Positions 36,701 to 44,445 of a stretch of DNA of 64,000 nt are shown here, piece by piece. Origin of the DNA: Bacteroidales bacterium (GTDB taxonomy: Bacteria > Bacteroidota > Bacteroidia > Bacteroidales > 4484-276); assembly GCA_014860585.1 (NCBI GenBank), contig JACZJL010000053.1, forward strand, positions 1-64,000, given 5' to 3'. Positions within the stretch are counted from its first letter, which is position 1, and every line of letters starts with the position of its first letter. Position numbers and translations under genes: made by a program. The notes below the pieces were generated by a model, which searched no databases, had not been told where the DNA came from, and worked only from the letters and a program-made list of their open reading frames with translations.

Positions 36701-36972
36701 CTTACTTCGTGGACACCATCCACCTTTGTAATACAAATCCGCTTTATTCTCCCATCAACCAACATTTCGCAGGCGCCGCACTTGCCAATACCACATTCGA
36801 GTGAACGGTTGCGGTTGCGAAGGCTATGACTATGAACCGGGAAACCCGCCTGATGCAAAGCTGCAGCAATGGAAAATCCTTTTTCACCTTCAACTTGCTG
36901 ACCGTTGTATGAAAAAACAACCTTCTCTACCTTCGGTACCTCAAGAATGGGATGACTATCAATTTTATGCAT
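33739..36972 (-). CDS. Fused iron-sulfur/FAD dehydrogenase (HcnABC/sarcosine-oxidase-like, five domains in one chain)
   Basis: A 1077-residue protein in which functions usually found on separate subunits are joined. Domains: plant-type [2Fe-2S] domain with Cys60, 65, 68 and 80; FAD/NAD oxidoreductase with GAGPAG at 121-126 and a second GAGNIG at 268-273; a two-cluster ferredoxin domain with Cys461, 467, 470, 474 and 495, 498, 501, 505; a BFD-like [2Fe-2S] domain with CHC at 606-608 and CRGKRC at 642-647; and a DAO-type FAD domain starting AGGGIGGS at 709-716. The layout equals HcnA, HcnB and HcnC (or D-amino-acid/hydroxyproline dehydrogenase subunits) end to end. It likely oxidises a small amine or amino acid and passes electrons through its clusters to an acceptor. 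The substrate is unknown. Confidence 0.85.
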   Translation of the reverse strand: MHKIDSHPILEVPKVEKVVFSYNGQQVEGEKGFSIAAALHQAGFPVHSHSLRNRNRSLECGIGKCGACEMLVDGRIKRICITKVDGVHEVSEIPKDYTPVIEHVNELEPVKVFKTRVTIVGAGPAGLACREMLNKHDISNIVIDNNDKIGGQFLMQTHQFFFFEKEKKFGGMRGFDIAQTLAGDDHSGIFLNSTVWDILEGKRLAVKNILTEEVYYIESDFLVVASGAVPFLPAFENDDLPGVFTAAVVQKMMNSEFTLLGKNVLTVGAGNIGYLTSYQLMQAGANVKAIIEAQSREGGFPVQANRIRRLGIPVMTSKILLKAIPNEDNTGIIGAVVADCENFKPVQGTEKMIDGIDAINICTGLVPDDQLLIKGKEIFGRNVYGAGDTIRIGEGTSAVLRGKQVAYEILDDMGERFNYDDYLAVSKEYIDSQQHPVRVIEKPFEPEPERMTAKPFVIIDCLYGFACNPCEFACPHDAIHKTSTSTVPKINFDKCIGCMQCVYQCPGLAIFGYNVNKDWLFLPIEYEVDEQTGVFLVDNNGKILGEGIIEKILRKPNKTNIARVKSMDIHKEALMSVRGFVVKASYPDPLELKENMNDVSTEQYICHCDDVKLNEILDVIGDRKFISVDEVKHTTRLGMGACRGKRCIKRLKQTLAGTGISIVGEPTPRGPLSNQVSLGDLYPKKVKEQIITHGNGNKPKKIKVNTLVAGGGIGGSALFRYLAEAGMKPVLANYGRGASWRNIAGGRPNFSLPELSDIAVKNLEIFKELQEIGNIDFRPIDYVTFAHNEQLLKALEASMAWSDAYMIEPKDFRKEVSPHFNPNLKTYLAALITKNCWQATPGKVVDLIRQIGIKHGGEIQEDCEMIDIHKTGNTYTVLVKTHDREYIEYETDCFINAMGPQGDRFAKKLGIETGIYPVKHQAFITRRLPMMGKNGIPLPMMIDRRQYKGFTAVYGQQLGETGQIIGCASPHIEPYETDKNLKINSKDFLEIVSEIFVDWIPELSSVGFQAVWAGYYVEPRMIVDPNAGLFIGLRGQGFMLGQYLAQLYVDKLTGKVVPAYFDRLTLKGDGLLEKAFK

Positions 36973-37040
36973 AATGTGCAGTTATATAGTAAGTTAAGTA
37001 CTTATCAATAATTTTGAAAAATGTGTTAAATAATTAACAG

Positions 37041-37048
37041 CAAAAGTA
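37041..37048 (-). promoter_or_regulatory. Putative -7 box (TACTTTTG) for the fused dehydrogenase
   Basis: The minus strand reads TACTTTTGC, matching TAnnTTTG, 68 bases before the ATG, which would give a leader of about 60 bases. Confidence 0.4.
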
Positions 37049-37186
37049 TTTCAATATTCTAATCCTATTGTAAATCAGGCTCAATTTTTACCCTTTATAA
37101 ATAGTTTGTTGGAAATTGTAATCCCAGCACAGCGCCGAAAAGCAGGAACTCACAGAATTCATATGTTCCTCCAATCGAAATTCGAC

Positions 37187-37194
37187 TAATTTTG
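37187..37194 (+). promoter_or_regulatory. Putative -7 box (TAATTTTG) for the rhodanese gene
   Basis: TAATTTTGCC fits TAnnTTTG and ends 45 bases before the rhodanese ATG. Confidence 0.4.
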
Positions 37195-37239
37195 CCACAA
37201 TATTTTACTGAATTTATTTTATCAATTTCATTTTGAAAA

Positions 37240-37644
37240 ATGACAACGACCATTGTTCCCAAGCTTCAGGATTTCCATATTAATGGGGTAAAACACATCA
37301 CCCCTGAAGAATCATTCGAATTGCTAAAAAATGGAACTGCAGTAATTCTTGACGTAAGAGAAGCGGAGGAGGTTAGCTTTGAGCGCATTGCAGATGCTAA
37401 GACATTGTATATTCCCCTTGCTGAAGTTATTTTAAGTTTGGATAAACTACCTCATGACAAAACATTGATTGTTGTATGCAGGGCAGGAATCCGAAGTGCA
37501 AAAATTGCAAACCTTCTTAACTACCAGGGATTTCCCAATGCATTAAATCTTGACGGGGGGATAAACATGTGGAAAAGTTTTGGTCTGCCGATGGAAAGCA
37601 GTAATTCCCGTAGTTGCGGTTGCGGATGCAACTGTGGCGGCTAA
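37240..37644 (+). CDS. Rhodanese-like sulfurtransferase with Cys-Gly tail
   Basis: A 134-residue single-domain rhodanese. ILDVREAEE (37-45) is the CH2-like N-terminal motif; the active-site loop is CRAGIRS with Cys80 carrying the persulfide; LDGGINMWKSFGLP is the usual C-terminal segment. The family moves sulfane sulfur. An odd tail, RSCGCGCNCGG, adds four closely placed Cys residues that could bind metal or accept sulfur. No signal peptide is seen, so it is cytoplasmic. It is divergent from the fused Fe-S dehydrogenase, with 267 bases between them. Confidence 0.88.
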   Translation: MTTTIVPKLQDFHINGVKHITPEESFELLKNGTAVILDVREAEEVSFERIADAKTLYIPLAEVILSLDKLPHDKTLIVVCRAGIRSAKIANLLNYQGFPNALNLDGGINMWKSFGLPMESSNSRSCGCGCNCGG

Positions 37645-37661
37645 TCATTGCTTTTTTAACA

Positions 37662-39977
37662 CTAAAAAGCCAAAGTCAGTCCTAAACTTGGCATGATAGG
37701 AAGCTGGCGCACAACGTCTCCTGTCACGCGATTCACATAAAAAACATTGGGGCGGTCGTAAACATTGGTCACGCTCAGGTCAGCCTGAAATGTGGTGGTT
37801 TCTGAAAAGTGAAAAGTTCGCTTCAGGTTTACGTCAAAACGGTGATAGGTGGGAAGCCTGCCCTGGTTCAGCGGGCCATATTCGATACCGAGAATCCCGT
37901 TCTCGGAGAGGTAATCAGAATTTATACCATCTGGAAATAAGATTTTTTCATAGTAACCCTGTGACTGCGTGAAAGGAAATCCTGTACCAAAGTTCCAACG
38001 TACACTAAACTCCCATTCCTTGAGCGGACCCATCGAATAAGATGAAAGCAGGTTGAGATTGTGCCTGCGGTCGAAATGGGGATAATACCATTGAATTCCA
38101 TCATACCTGTTGACAAAGGCATAAGAGTAAGCTGTCCAGAAATAAAACCGGTTCTTGCTGTATTTCACCGAAAGATCAATACCCATAGCGTCGCCCTTTT
38201 CTACAATAAAATCCTTTTTCTCGATATCCGGAGTTCCTGCTGGCGCAGTGGCTTCGTCGTAAATTTTGTAGCGGTTCAGGTTGGTAAGTTGAGGAAATCC
38301 TTTGTAATAACCTTCAAGGTTTATGGTGAGTTCCCGCGACAAATCCTGTTCTATACCAATAATGACATGTTGTGATTTTTGCAATTTATGTTCGGTTTCG
38401 TTACCGTCAAAATCGGTCAGACTTTGATCGGGGCCTGAAAGAAAACCATAAAAGAGGTTCACAACATCCCTGTCGGAGCGGGCGCTTATGAGGTTTTGTG
38501 AATATAATCCAGCCGCCAGTTTAAAGCGGGTGTTGTTTGAGTAATTATACTTCAGTGCAAATCGCGGTTCTATTGAGATATCGGAAAGGGAAGCATACCA
38601 TTGTAGACGAAGTCCTGGTTCAATCAGAAATTTGCCGGTTGTCAGTTTGTATTTGAAATATCCGGCCAGCTCAGTTGTATTCTGCTCTTGCTGAATGCGT
38701 TGTCCTAAGTCGTTGAAATACTCGAACTCCGTTTTAAAACCATTCATTTCAATACCATATTTTGCCTCGTTCTTGCCCATGAAATAGGTAAAATCAAATC
38801 CGGCATTGAACCCGTTAATTGCACTGGTACGGGGATCTTTACCCAATTCATCAAGTTGCATATCGTAGGAGGAATAAGCAAAAATCCCTTCCATCAAAAC
38901 GGGAGTTGAACCCGGGATCACCACGAAATTGGCGCCGCCACCAGCAGCATTCCAGGAATATTCCGAGATTTCCTTATAGTTAACCTGATCAGCAAAGTTA
39001 AATCCGAAAAGGTTTAGTTTACTGCCGTTTTGGGCGTTTAGGGAAATTTTTCCATATAGATCGAGAAAATTGAACGGTAGTCCGTCCTCATTCACATACT
39101 CATAAAAAATCTTGGAACTTTGTTCAAGGTAGGAGTTTTTTGCCGAAAGAATAAAAGACGAACTGCCACCGCCATTTTCCGACTGCTTTTTGATGGGTCC
39201 TTCAATCATTGCACGTGCGCCAAAGGTAGACATCCCAACAATTCCCGAATACCGCTTTTTGTTACCGTCGCGCGTGGTGATATCCATTACGGATGAGATA
39301 CGTCCGCCATGCTCTGCATTGAAGCCACCCGTGTAAACATCGGCAATTCGGATGATTTCGGTGTCGAAAACCGAGAACAGGCCTATGGAATGAAACGGAT
39401 TGTAAATAACCATTCCGTCAAGCAGGACTTTATTTTGTATGGGCGAGCCCCCACGTATGTATAATTGCCCCCCCTGGTCGCCGGTAAAAATTACACCAGG
39501 TAACACCTGCAGGTATTGCGCCAGATCTGGCTGACCACCAACTGTTGGAATTTGCTTTATGTCAAGGGGTGTTACTTTTACAACCGATGTTCTTGTTTCA
39601 GTGCGCACAGCCTGCCGCTCAGCGGAAACATTTACTGCGTCAAGCAAAACCGATGATTTAACCAGGAATAGGTTTTTTTGTAACAAATCATTTGGCTTCA
39701 GCGAAACTTCCATCTTGAGGGTATCGTATCCAAGATAAGTAACCAGCAGCGTGTAATCTCCGGGTGGGATTTGAGTGATCGCAAAATAGCCGTTTACGTC
39801 AGTGGTTGAACCATAGTTGGTACCTAAAAGGTAGGCATTCGTAAAAATGATCGGTTCGCCGGATTCTTTTTCGTAAATAAAACCCCTGATGACAGCTGAC
39901 TGAGCAAAAACCAGTTTAGCGGCAAGAAGAAATACAAGTAATAACAGGTGGGCAGGACGAAGTAAGCTATGTGGCAT
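37662..39977 (-). CDS. TonB-dependent receptor with CarboxypepD_reg-like domain
   Basis: A 771-residue outer membrane receptor. The signal peptide ends near VFAQ (about residue 26). Residues 28-110 form the carboxypeptidase-regulatory-like beta-sandwich (GEPIIFTNAYLLG, DVNGYFAITQIPPGDY), then the plug domain (LPGVIFTGDQGGQLYIRGGSPIQNKVLLDG), and a 22-strand barrel to the C-terminal LGLTLAF. It imports a substrate, unknown here, using TonB energy. No susD partner or TonB-box regulator gene is adjacent, so it is not a Sus-type pair. Confidence 0.9.
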   Translation of the reverse strand: MPHSLLRPAHLLLLVFLLAAKLVFAQSAVIRGFIYEKESGEPIIFTNAYLLGTNYGSTTDVNGYFAITQIPPGDYTLLVTYLGYDTLKMEVSLKPNDLLQKNLFLVKSSVLLDAVNVSAERQAVRTETRTSVVKVTPLDIKQIPTVGGQPDLAQYLQVLPGVIFTGDQGGQLYIRGGSPIQNKVLLDGMVIYNPFHSIGLFSVFDTEIIRIADVYTGGFNAEHGGRISSVMDITTRDGNKKRYSGIVGMSTFGARAMIEGPIKKQSENGGGSSSFILSAKNSYLEQSSKIFYEYVNEDGLPFNFLDLYGKISLNAQNGSKLNLFGFNFADQVNYKEISEYSWNAAGGGANFVVIPGSTPVLMEGIFAYSSYDMQLDELGKDPRTSAINGFNAGFDFTYFMGKNEAKYGIEMNGFKTEFEYFNDLGQRIQQEQNTTELAGYFKYKLTTGKFLIEPGLRLQWYASLSDISIEPRFALKYNYSNNTRFKLAAGLYSQNLISARSDRDVVNLFYGFLSGPDQSLTDFDGNETEHKLQKSQHVIIGIEQDLSRELTINLEGYYKGFPQLTNLNRYKIYDEATAPAGTPDIEKKDFIVEKGDAMGIDLSVKYSKNRFYFWTAYSYAFVNRYDGIQWYYPHFDRRHNLNLLSSYSMGPLKEWEFSVRWNFGTGFPFTQSQGYYEKILFPDGINSDYLSENGILGIEYGPLNQGRLPTYHRFDVNLKRTFHFSETTTFQADLSVTNVYDRPNVFYVNRVTGDVVRQLPIMPSLGLTLAF

Positions 39978-40083
39978 AAGTTAAGAAGTGATAGAATTCT
40001 CGATAGGTTTCGTTTTAGAAAACATCTTAACGGCTACCTATCACAAATATTATCGGATAATGGATTTGCGTAATTTTGAAAAA

Positions 40084-41019
40084 TTAGCCTTCTTTTTTAC
40101 GAATCATGCTAAGCTGTTTAAAAAGATTGATCTCCTGATCGTTCAAATTCTGCGGTAAAACCACCTGGATTCTCGCGTAAAGGTCGCCAAATTCGTTGGA
40201 TTTACCATAAACCGGCATACCCATCCCTTTCAACCGCAGAATTTTTCCATTTGGTGTTTCCTTTGGAATTTCAACATTCATCGGCTTATTCATGGTATTG
40301 ATCGTTGTTTTACCACCAAGTATCGCTGTGTACAAATCAACCTTCACATCCAGGTAGAGATCAATTTCTTTCAGCTCAAAAACAGTATTATTCACAACAT
40401 TAATTTTGAGCAGCAAATCACCAGAGTCGCCACCGGTATGCGATACAGCGCCTTTCCCCCTGACTCTTAAGGTTTGTCCGTTTTTCACTCCCGGTCTGAG
40501 GTTTACTTTTATTTTGTTTCCATCCACATTCAGAATTGTTGAAGTGCCATGATAAGCGTCACTAAGAGAAATGTTCAGCTGTGCTGTGTAATCCTCCCCT
40601 TTAAACTGCCTTGTTCGCTGGTGGAAACTGCGACGGCCTCCAAAACCTGTCTGACCGGAACCTCCCCCAAAGAAGCTGTTAAAAAAATCGCTAAAATCAG
40701 ATTCACCAAACACATCACCAAATGAACTGCGGTAAGAACCACCGCTCTTTTGCGCCCATTGTGAAAAATCGAAACCTGTCCCGCCATGTTGAAACTGGTT
40801 CCAGTTTGCCCCCAGCTGGTCATATTTTTCCCGCTTCTGATCATCACCAAGTACTTCATATGCTTCCGAAATGTCTTTGAATTTCTCTTCAGCAGATTTA
40901 TTATCAGGATTTCGATCGGGATGATACATCTGAGCCATCTTGCGGTATTGCTTTTTGATTTCGGCTTTTGTTGCTTTCTTATCAACTCCAAGAATTTTAT
41001 AGTAGTCTTTGTATTCCAT
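40084..41019 (-). CDS. CbpA-like DnaJ-class co-chaperone
   Basis: A 311-residue type II J-domain protein. The J domain covers residues 1-70 with HPD at 33-35, followed by a Gly/Phe-rich linker ([25 protein letters not shown]) and two beta-sandwich substrate-binding domains (from about 135, [21 protein letters not shown]). The zinc-finger repeats of DnaJ proper are absent, so CbpA is the better match. It stimulates DnaK ATPase and delivers clients. No cbpM modulator gene is nearby. It lies 106 bases upstream of the TonB receptor gene, in the same direction, with its own start region. Confidence 0.88.
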   Translation of the reverse strand: MEYKDYYKILGVDKKATKAEIKKQYRKMAQMYHPDRNPDNKSAEEKFKDISEAYEVLGDDQKREKYDQLGANWNQFQHGGTGFDFSQWAQKSGGSYRSSFGDVFGESDFSDFFNSFFGGGSGQTGFGGRRSFHQRTRQFKGEDYTAQLNISLSDAYHGTSTILNVDGNKIKVNLRPGVKNGQTLRVRGKGAVSHTGGDSGDLLLKINVVNNTVFELKEIDLYLDVKVDLYTAILGGKTTINTMNKPMNVEIPKETPNGKILRLKGMGMPVYGKSNEFGDLYARIQVVLPQNLNDQEINLFKQLSMIRKKEG

Positions 41020-41080
41020 TTATAATTTTTTTGTAAATCTGACTGATCAAAATTGATGCAAAAGGGGGATTTTTGACAAA

Positions 41081-41113
41081 TTGAACAATGAATTGAATAT
41101 TTATCTATTTTTG
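41081..41113 (+). promoter_or_regulatory. Bacteroidota-type promoter of the wza-wzc pair
   Basis: TTG at 41081-41083 and TATTTTTG at 41106-41113 are separated by 22 bases, matching TTG-N17-23-TAnnTTTG. The ATG follows 50 bases later. This is one of the two best two-element promoters seen in the window. Confidence 0.55.
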
Positions 41114-41163
41114 CCGGTCAATTCTGTCAGTCAAGTCTGGTTTTAAATCCAAACAGTTTGTAA

Positions 41164-41961
41164 ATGAAAATTTATCACAACTTTTTCTTACGGTCAGTCT
41201 TTTTTATGGCACTTCTTGCCATCTTTTTTTCCTCCTGTGTTCCCATGAAGCGGATTAAGTACCTTCAGCAGGAGGTGGCTAAAGGAGATTCACTCAGAAC
41301 GCATTTTGAAAATAAAAAACTTGCTGACTACAGGATTCAGCCGGGAGACAACCTTTACATCAAGGTTAACAGTGCCATTTCCACAACTGATAACTTATTC
41401 CTGAATGAAGCCAATCAGTCGTCCAATTATTATAATGATATTGGAATTTATCTGAACAGCTACCCTGTAAGTGATTCCGGTCACGTTGACTTTCCTTTTG
41501 TTGGGAAAATTTATCTTAAGGGTTTATCGATTGAACAAGCCAAAGATACAATACAAGCCATTGTAGACGATTACCTCAAAGGGACAACGGTTATTGTAAG
41601 GCTTGCCAATTTTAAAGTTACCATTCTTGGAGAGATCAACCGGCCGGGAGAGTATAGTGTTTATCAGAACAAGCTAAATATTTTCGATGCTATTGCTTAC
41701 GCCGGAGATATGACCACATTTGCAAAACGAGATGATGTATATATGATCAGGGAGACCAAAACAGGCACTAAAGTAATCCATTTAAACCTTAATGACGTTA
41801 GTATACTTGAATCAGAGTATTACACTTTAATGCCCAAAGATATTATCTACATCCCGCCTGTTAAAGGAAAGAATTTTGCTTTCAGCAATTTCCCTTATGC
41901 GCTGATCTTCACCACAATCACCACTACGCTTTTGTTAATTAACTTTTTTAAAACCAACTAA
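41164..41961 (+). CDS. Polysaccharide export outer membrane lipoprotein (Wza-type)
   Basis: A 265-residue lipoprotein. The leader ends in FFSSCVPM (lipobox Cys about residue 25). Residues 55-145 are the polysaccharide export domain (YRIQPGDNLYIKV, VDFPFVGKIYLKGLSIEQA) and 148-235 an SLBB domain (VTILGEINRPGEYSVY, then IFDAIAYAGDMT). A C-terminal hydrophobic helix follows (ALIFTTITTTLLLINF), as in Bacteroidota members. It forms the outer membrane channel through which capsule or exopolysaccharide leaves, together with the Wzc-type protein encoded 12 bases downstream. Confidence 0.9.
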   Translation: MKIYHNFFLRSVFFMALLAIFFSSCVPMKRIKYLQQEVAKGDSLRTHFENKKLADYRIQPGDNLYIKVNSAISTTDNLFLNEANQSSNYYNDIGIYLNSYPVSDSGHVDFPFVGKIYLKGLSIEQAKDTIQAIVDDYLKGTTVIVRLANFKVTILGEINRPGEYSVYQNKLNIFDAIAYAGDMTTFAKRDDVYMIRETKTGTKVIHLNLNDVSILESEYYTLMPKDIIYIPPVKGKNFAFSNFPYALIFTTITTTLLLINFFKTN

Positions 41962-41973
41962 CAGCCTGTAACT

Positions 41974-44433
41974 GTGGATACGAATTACAACATTCCAACT
42001 ATAAAACAAGAGGAATCGATCGACCTCAAAGCACTTTTTTTGAAATTCTTCAGGTACTGGTATTTCTTTGCACTCACCGTTTTTGTAGCACTTGTGATTG
42101 CCTTTTTGTTCAACAAATACACCAAACCGGTTTATGAAGTGAAAACCACCGTGCTGATTAAAGACGACCGTTCGAGTAAAGACTTGTTGGGAATTGGAAT
42201 CAATAATTTGCAGAACCTGCAAAACGAAATGGGGCTTATCAGATCATACACCCTTGCTGAAAGGACAATCAATAACCTGAATTTTGAAATTTCCTACCTT
42301 CTTGAAGATAATTTTATTACAACCGAACTCTACGATAAATCGCCCTTCAAAGTGGAAATGGACACTTCTTTCCCTCAAATAAAAAATGTGAAAATCAACC
42401 TTTTTATGCTATCCAACACCCGGTTTAAGCTGGGAATCCAAATAGAGGAAGCCATTCTGTACAGTTTTTCAGATCGGCAGGATGTTGGGAAGGTGACAGG
42501 ATTAAACTTCACAAAGGATTATGAATTTGGCGAATTGATAGAAGGCGAATTCGGAAAGTTCAGAATTTTTCTGACTGAAAACTTTACATCAGAATTTTTG
42601 AACAAAAACCTCATCTTTACATTCAACGATTACCAGAGCCTGATTGCCCAATTCAGGGGAATCAAGGTGGAGCCAATCAACCGTGAGGCATCTATTGTCG
42701 AAATTTCGATCGAAGGAGGCAACTCGCAAAAGATGCAGGATTACATGAATGAATTAACCCAGCAGTACCTTTACAGGGGTATTGAAAAGAAAAATCAGAT
42801 CGCTGTTAATACCATCCGTTTTATTGACTCCGAGTTGGTTGACATCACTGACTCACTTAATTATGTAGAAACAAAACTGCAGGATTTCAGGATTTCAAAC
42901 GAGGTGATGAATCTTGATTTCAAAGCCAACCAGGTGTTTACCGCCATGAAACAACTTGAAGAGCAAAAAGCTCAGTTGATTGTCAAGGCAAAATATTACA
43001 AAAATCTGCAGGATTATCTCATTCAACAGAAAGAAAGCATTGATGATATTGTAATCCCTTCGGCTATGGGTATTGAAGACCCTTTACTTACCCAGTTGAT
43101 CAGTGGTCTTGCCAAACTCTATGCCGACCGTGCCGATTTACTTTGGAGATCGTCTGAGAAAAATCCAGCCGTTGCTGCAGTTGAACAACAAATTGAAACG
43201 ACAAAGAAAACCATCCTGGAGAACATTCATAATATTGTGAACACATCAACTATTTCAATAAAAGACATTGATGAACGCATTGAACGTCTTGAATCGGAAA
43301 TAAGCCGTCTGCCACTCACTCAACGACAACTTTTCGGAATAGAACGTAAATTTAAATTGAACGATGCAATTTATACCTTCCTTCTGCAAAAACGATCTGA
43401 AGCACAGATTGCCAAAGCATCAACATTGCCTGATAACGAAGTGATTGACATTGCACGAACCGGCGAACAGGTTTACCCGAAAAAGAGTCTCAATTACCTG
43501 ATTGCCTTAGTGCTTGGCCTGGTTATTCCGGTAGTTTACATCCTGGGGAAAGATTACATGAACGACAAGATTATTGAGAGGCAGGATGTGGAGAAAATTA
43601 CGAACATTCCTATTATTGGGCACCTTATCCATAACAATAAAGAAACTCAGCTGGTTGTGCCGGAATCACCAAAATCATCCATCTCCGAATCCTTCAGGTC
43701 GATCAGGACAAATCTCCAGTACCTCACCAAAGGCAAAAACAAACAAACAATCCTGGTTACTTCTGATATGGTTGGCGCCGGAAAAACATTTGTTTCGATC
43801 AACCTGGCTTCTATTTTTGCCATGTACGACAAGAAAACCCTGTTAATGGGTTTTGACCTTCGCAAACCGAAAATTTATCAGGATTTCGGTTTAACAAATA
43901 CAGAGGGAATCAGCTCTTACCTGATCAACAAAAGTAAACTGGAAGATATTATCCAGGTTTCACCCGTTAAGAATCTCGATATCATCATGGCTGGACCGGT
44001 GCCACCCAATCCGGCAGAGTTGATCTCGTCAGAAAAAACTGATGAGCTGATGGCGAAGTTGCAGGAAATGTATGATTATATCATCATTGACACACCTCCC
44101 GTAGGCCTTGTCACCGATGCTTTCCTCCTGATGAAATACACCGATGCTAATCTCTTTATGGTTCGGCAGAACTACACCAACAAGAAAGTATTTGAATCCA
44201 TCATCAAGGATATTGAGCAACGCAAGCTGCCCAACATCTATATCTGTATCAATGACGTCAAACTGGGTAAAGGATCCTACGGGTACGGTTACGGCTATGG
44301 TTACGGCTATGGTTATGGTTACGGCTATGGTTACGGCTATGGGTATGGTTACGGTTATGGGTATGGTTACTACTCCGATGATGATGAAGCATCGAAAAAA
44401 TCATTGCTCAGAAAAATTTTCGGGAAAGCGTAA
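41974..44433 (+). CDS. Polysaccharide co-polymerase/tyrosine kinase (Wzc-type) with Gly-Tyr repeat tail
   Basis: An 819-residue inner-membrane protein with a GTG start; no ATG exists before the first membrane helix. The Wzz chain-length domain with two membrane helices (about 31-49 and 507-527) encloses a long periplasmic coiled-coil region (270-480). The cytoplasmic BY-kinase has Walker A GAGKT at 601-605, Walker A' GFDLRKPK, and Walker B IIIDTPP. The tail contains 15 uninterrupted Gly-Tyr dipeptides encoded at 44281-44370, then YSDDDEAS and a basic end. In this family the C-terminal tyrosine cluster is autophosphorylated in trans and controls polymer export. Confidence 0.92.
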   Translation: MDTNYNIPTIKQEESIDLKALFLKFFRYWYFFALTVFVALVIAFLFNKYTKPVYEVKTTVLIKDDRSSKDLLGIGINNLQNLQNEMGLIRSYTLAERTINNLNFEISYLLEDNFITTELYDKSPFKVEMDTSFPQIKNVKINLFMLSNTRFKLGIQIEEAILYSFSDRQDVGKVTGLNFTKDYEFGELIEGEFGKFRIFLTENFTSEFLNKNLIFTFNDYQSLIAQFRGIKVEPINREASIVEISIEGGNSQKMQDYMNELTQQYLYRGIEKKNQIAVNTIRFIDSELVDITDSLNYVETKLQDFRISNEVMNLDFKANQVFTAMKQLEEQKAQLIVKAKYYKNLQDYLIQQKESIDDIVIPSAMGIEDPLLTQLISGLAKLYADRADLLWRSSEKNPAVAAVEQQIETTKKTILENIHNIVNTSTISIKDIDERIERLESEISRLPLTQRQLFGIERKFKLNDAIYTFLLQKRSEAQIAKASTLPDNEVIDIARTGEQVYPKKSLNYLIALVLGLVIPVVYILGKDYMNDKIIERQDVEKITNIPIIGHLIHNNKETQLVVPESPKSSISESFRSIRTNLQYLTKGKNKQTILVTSDMVGAGKTFVSINLASIFAMYDKKTLLMGFDLRKPKIYQDFGLTNTEGISSYLINKSKLEDIIQVSPVKNLDIIMAGPVPPNPAELISSEKTDELMAKLQEMYDYIIIDTPPVGLVTDAFLLMKYTDANLFMVRQNYTNKKVFESIIKDIEQRKLPNIYICINDVKLGKGSYGYGYGYGYGYGYGYGYGYGYGYGYGYGYGYYSDDDEASKKSLLRKIFGKA
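44281..44370 (+). repeat. Hexanucleotide coding repeat (15 Gly-Tyr units) in wzc
   Basis: Fifteen consecutive 6-base units of the form GGN-TAY. The synonymous sites alternate as a 12-base unit, GGTTAC-GGCTAT, repeated several times. This suggests growth by slippage of a dimer unit and a potential for length variation between strains. Confidence 0.95.
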
Positions 44434-44445
44434 CCATATCTTGTA

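Noticed and set aside
44281-44370. CRISPR-like or satellite repeat
   Set aside because: The units are 6 bases, in frame, and code for Gly-Tyr at the end of a kinase gene; there are no spacers.
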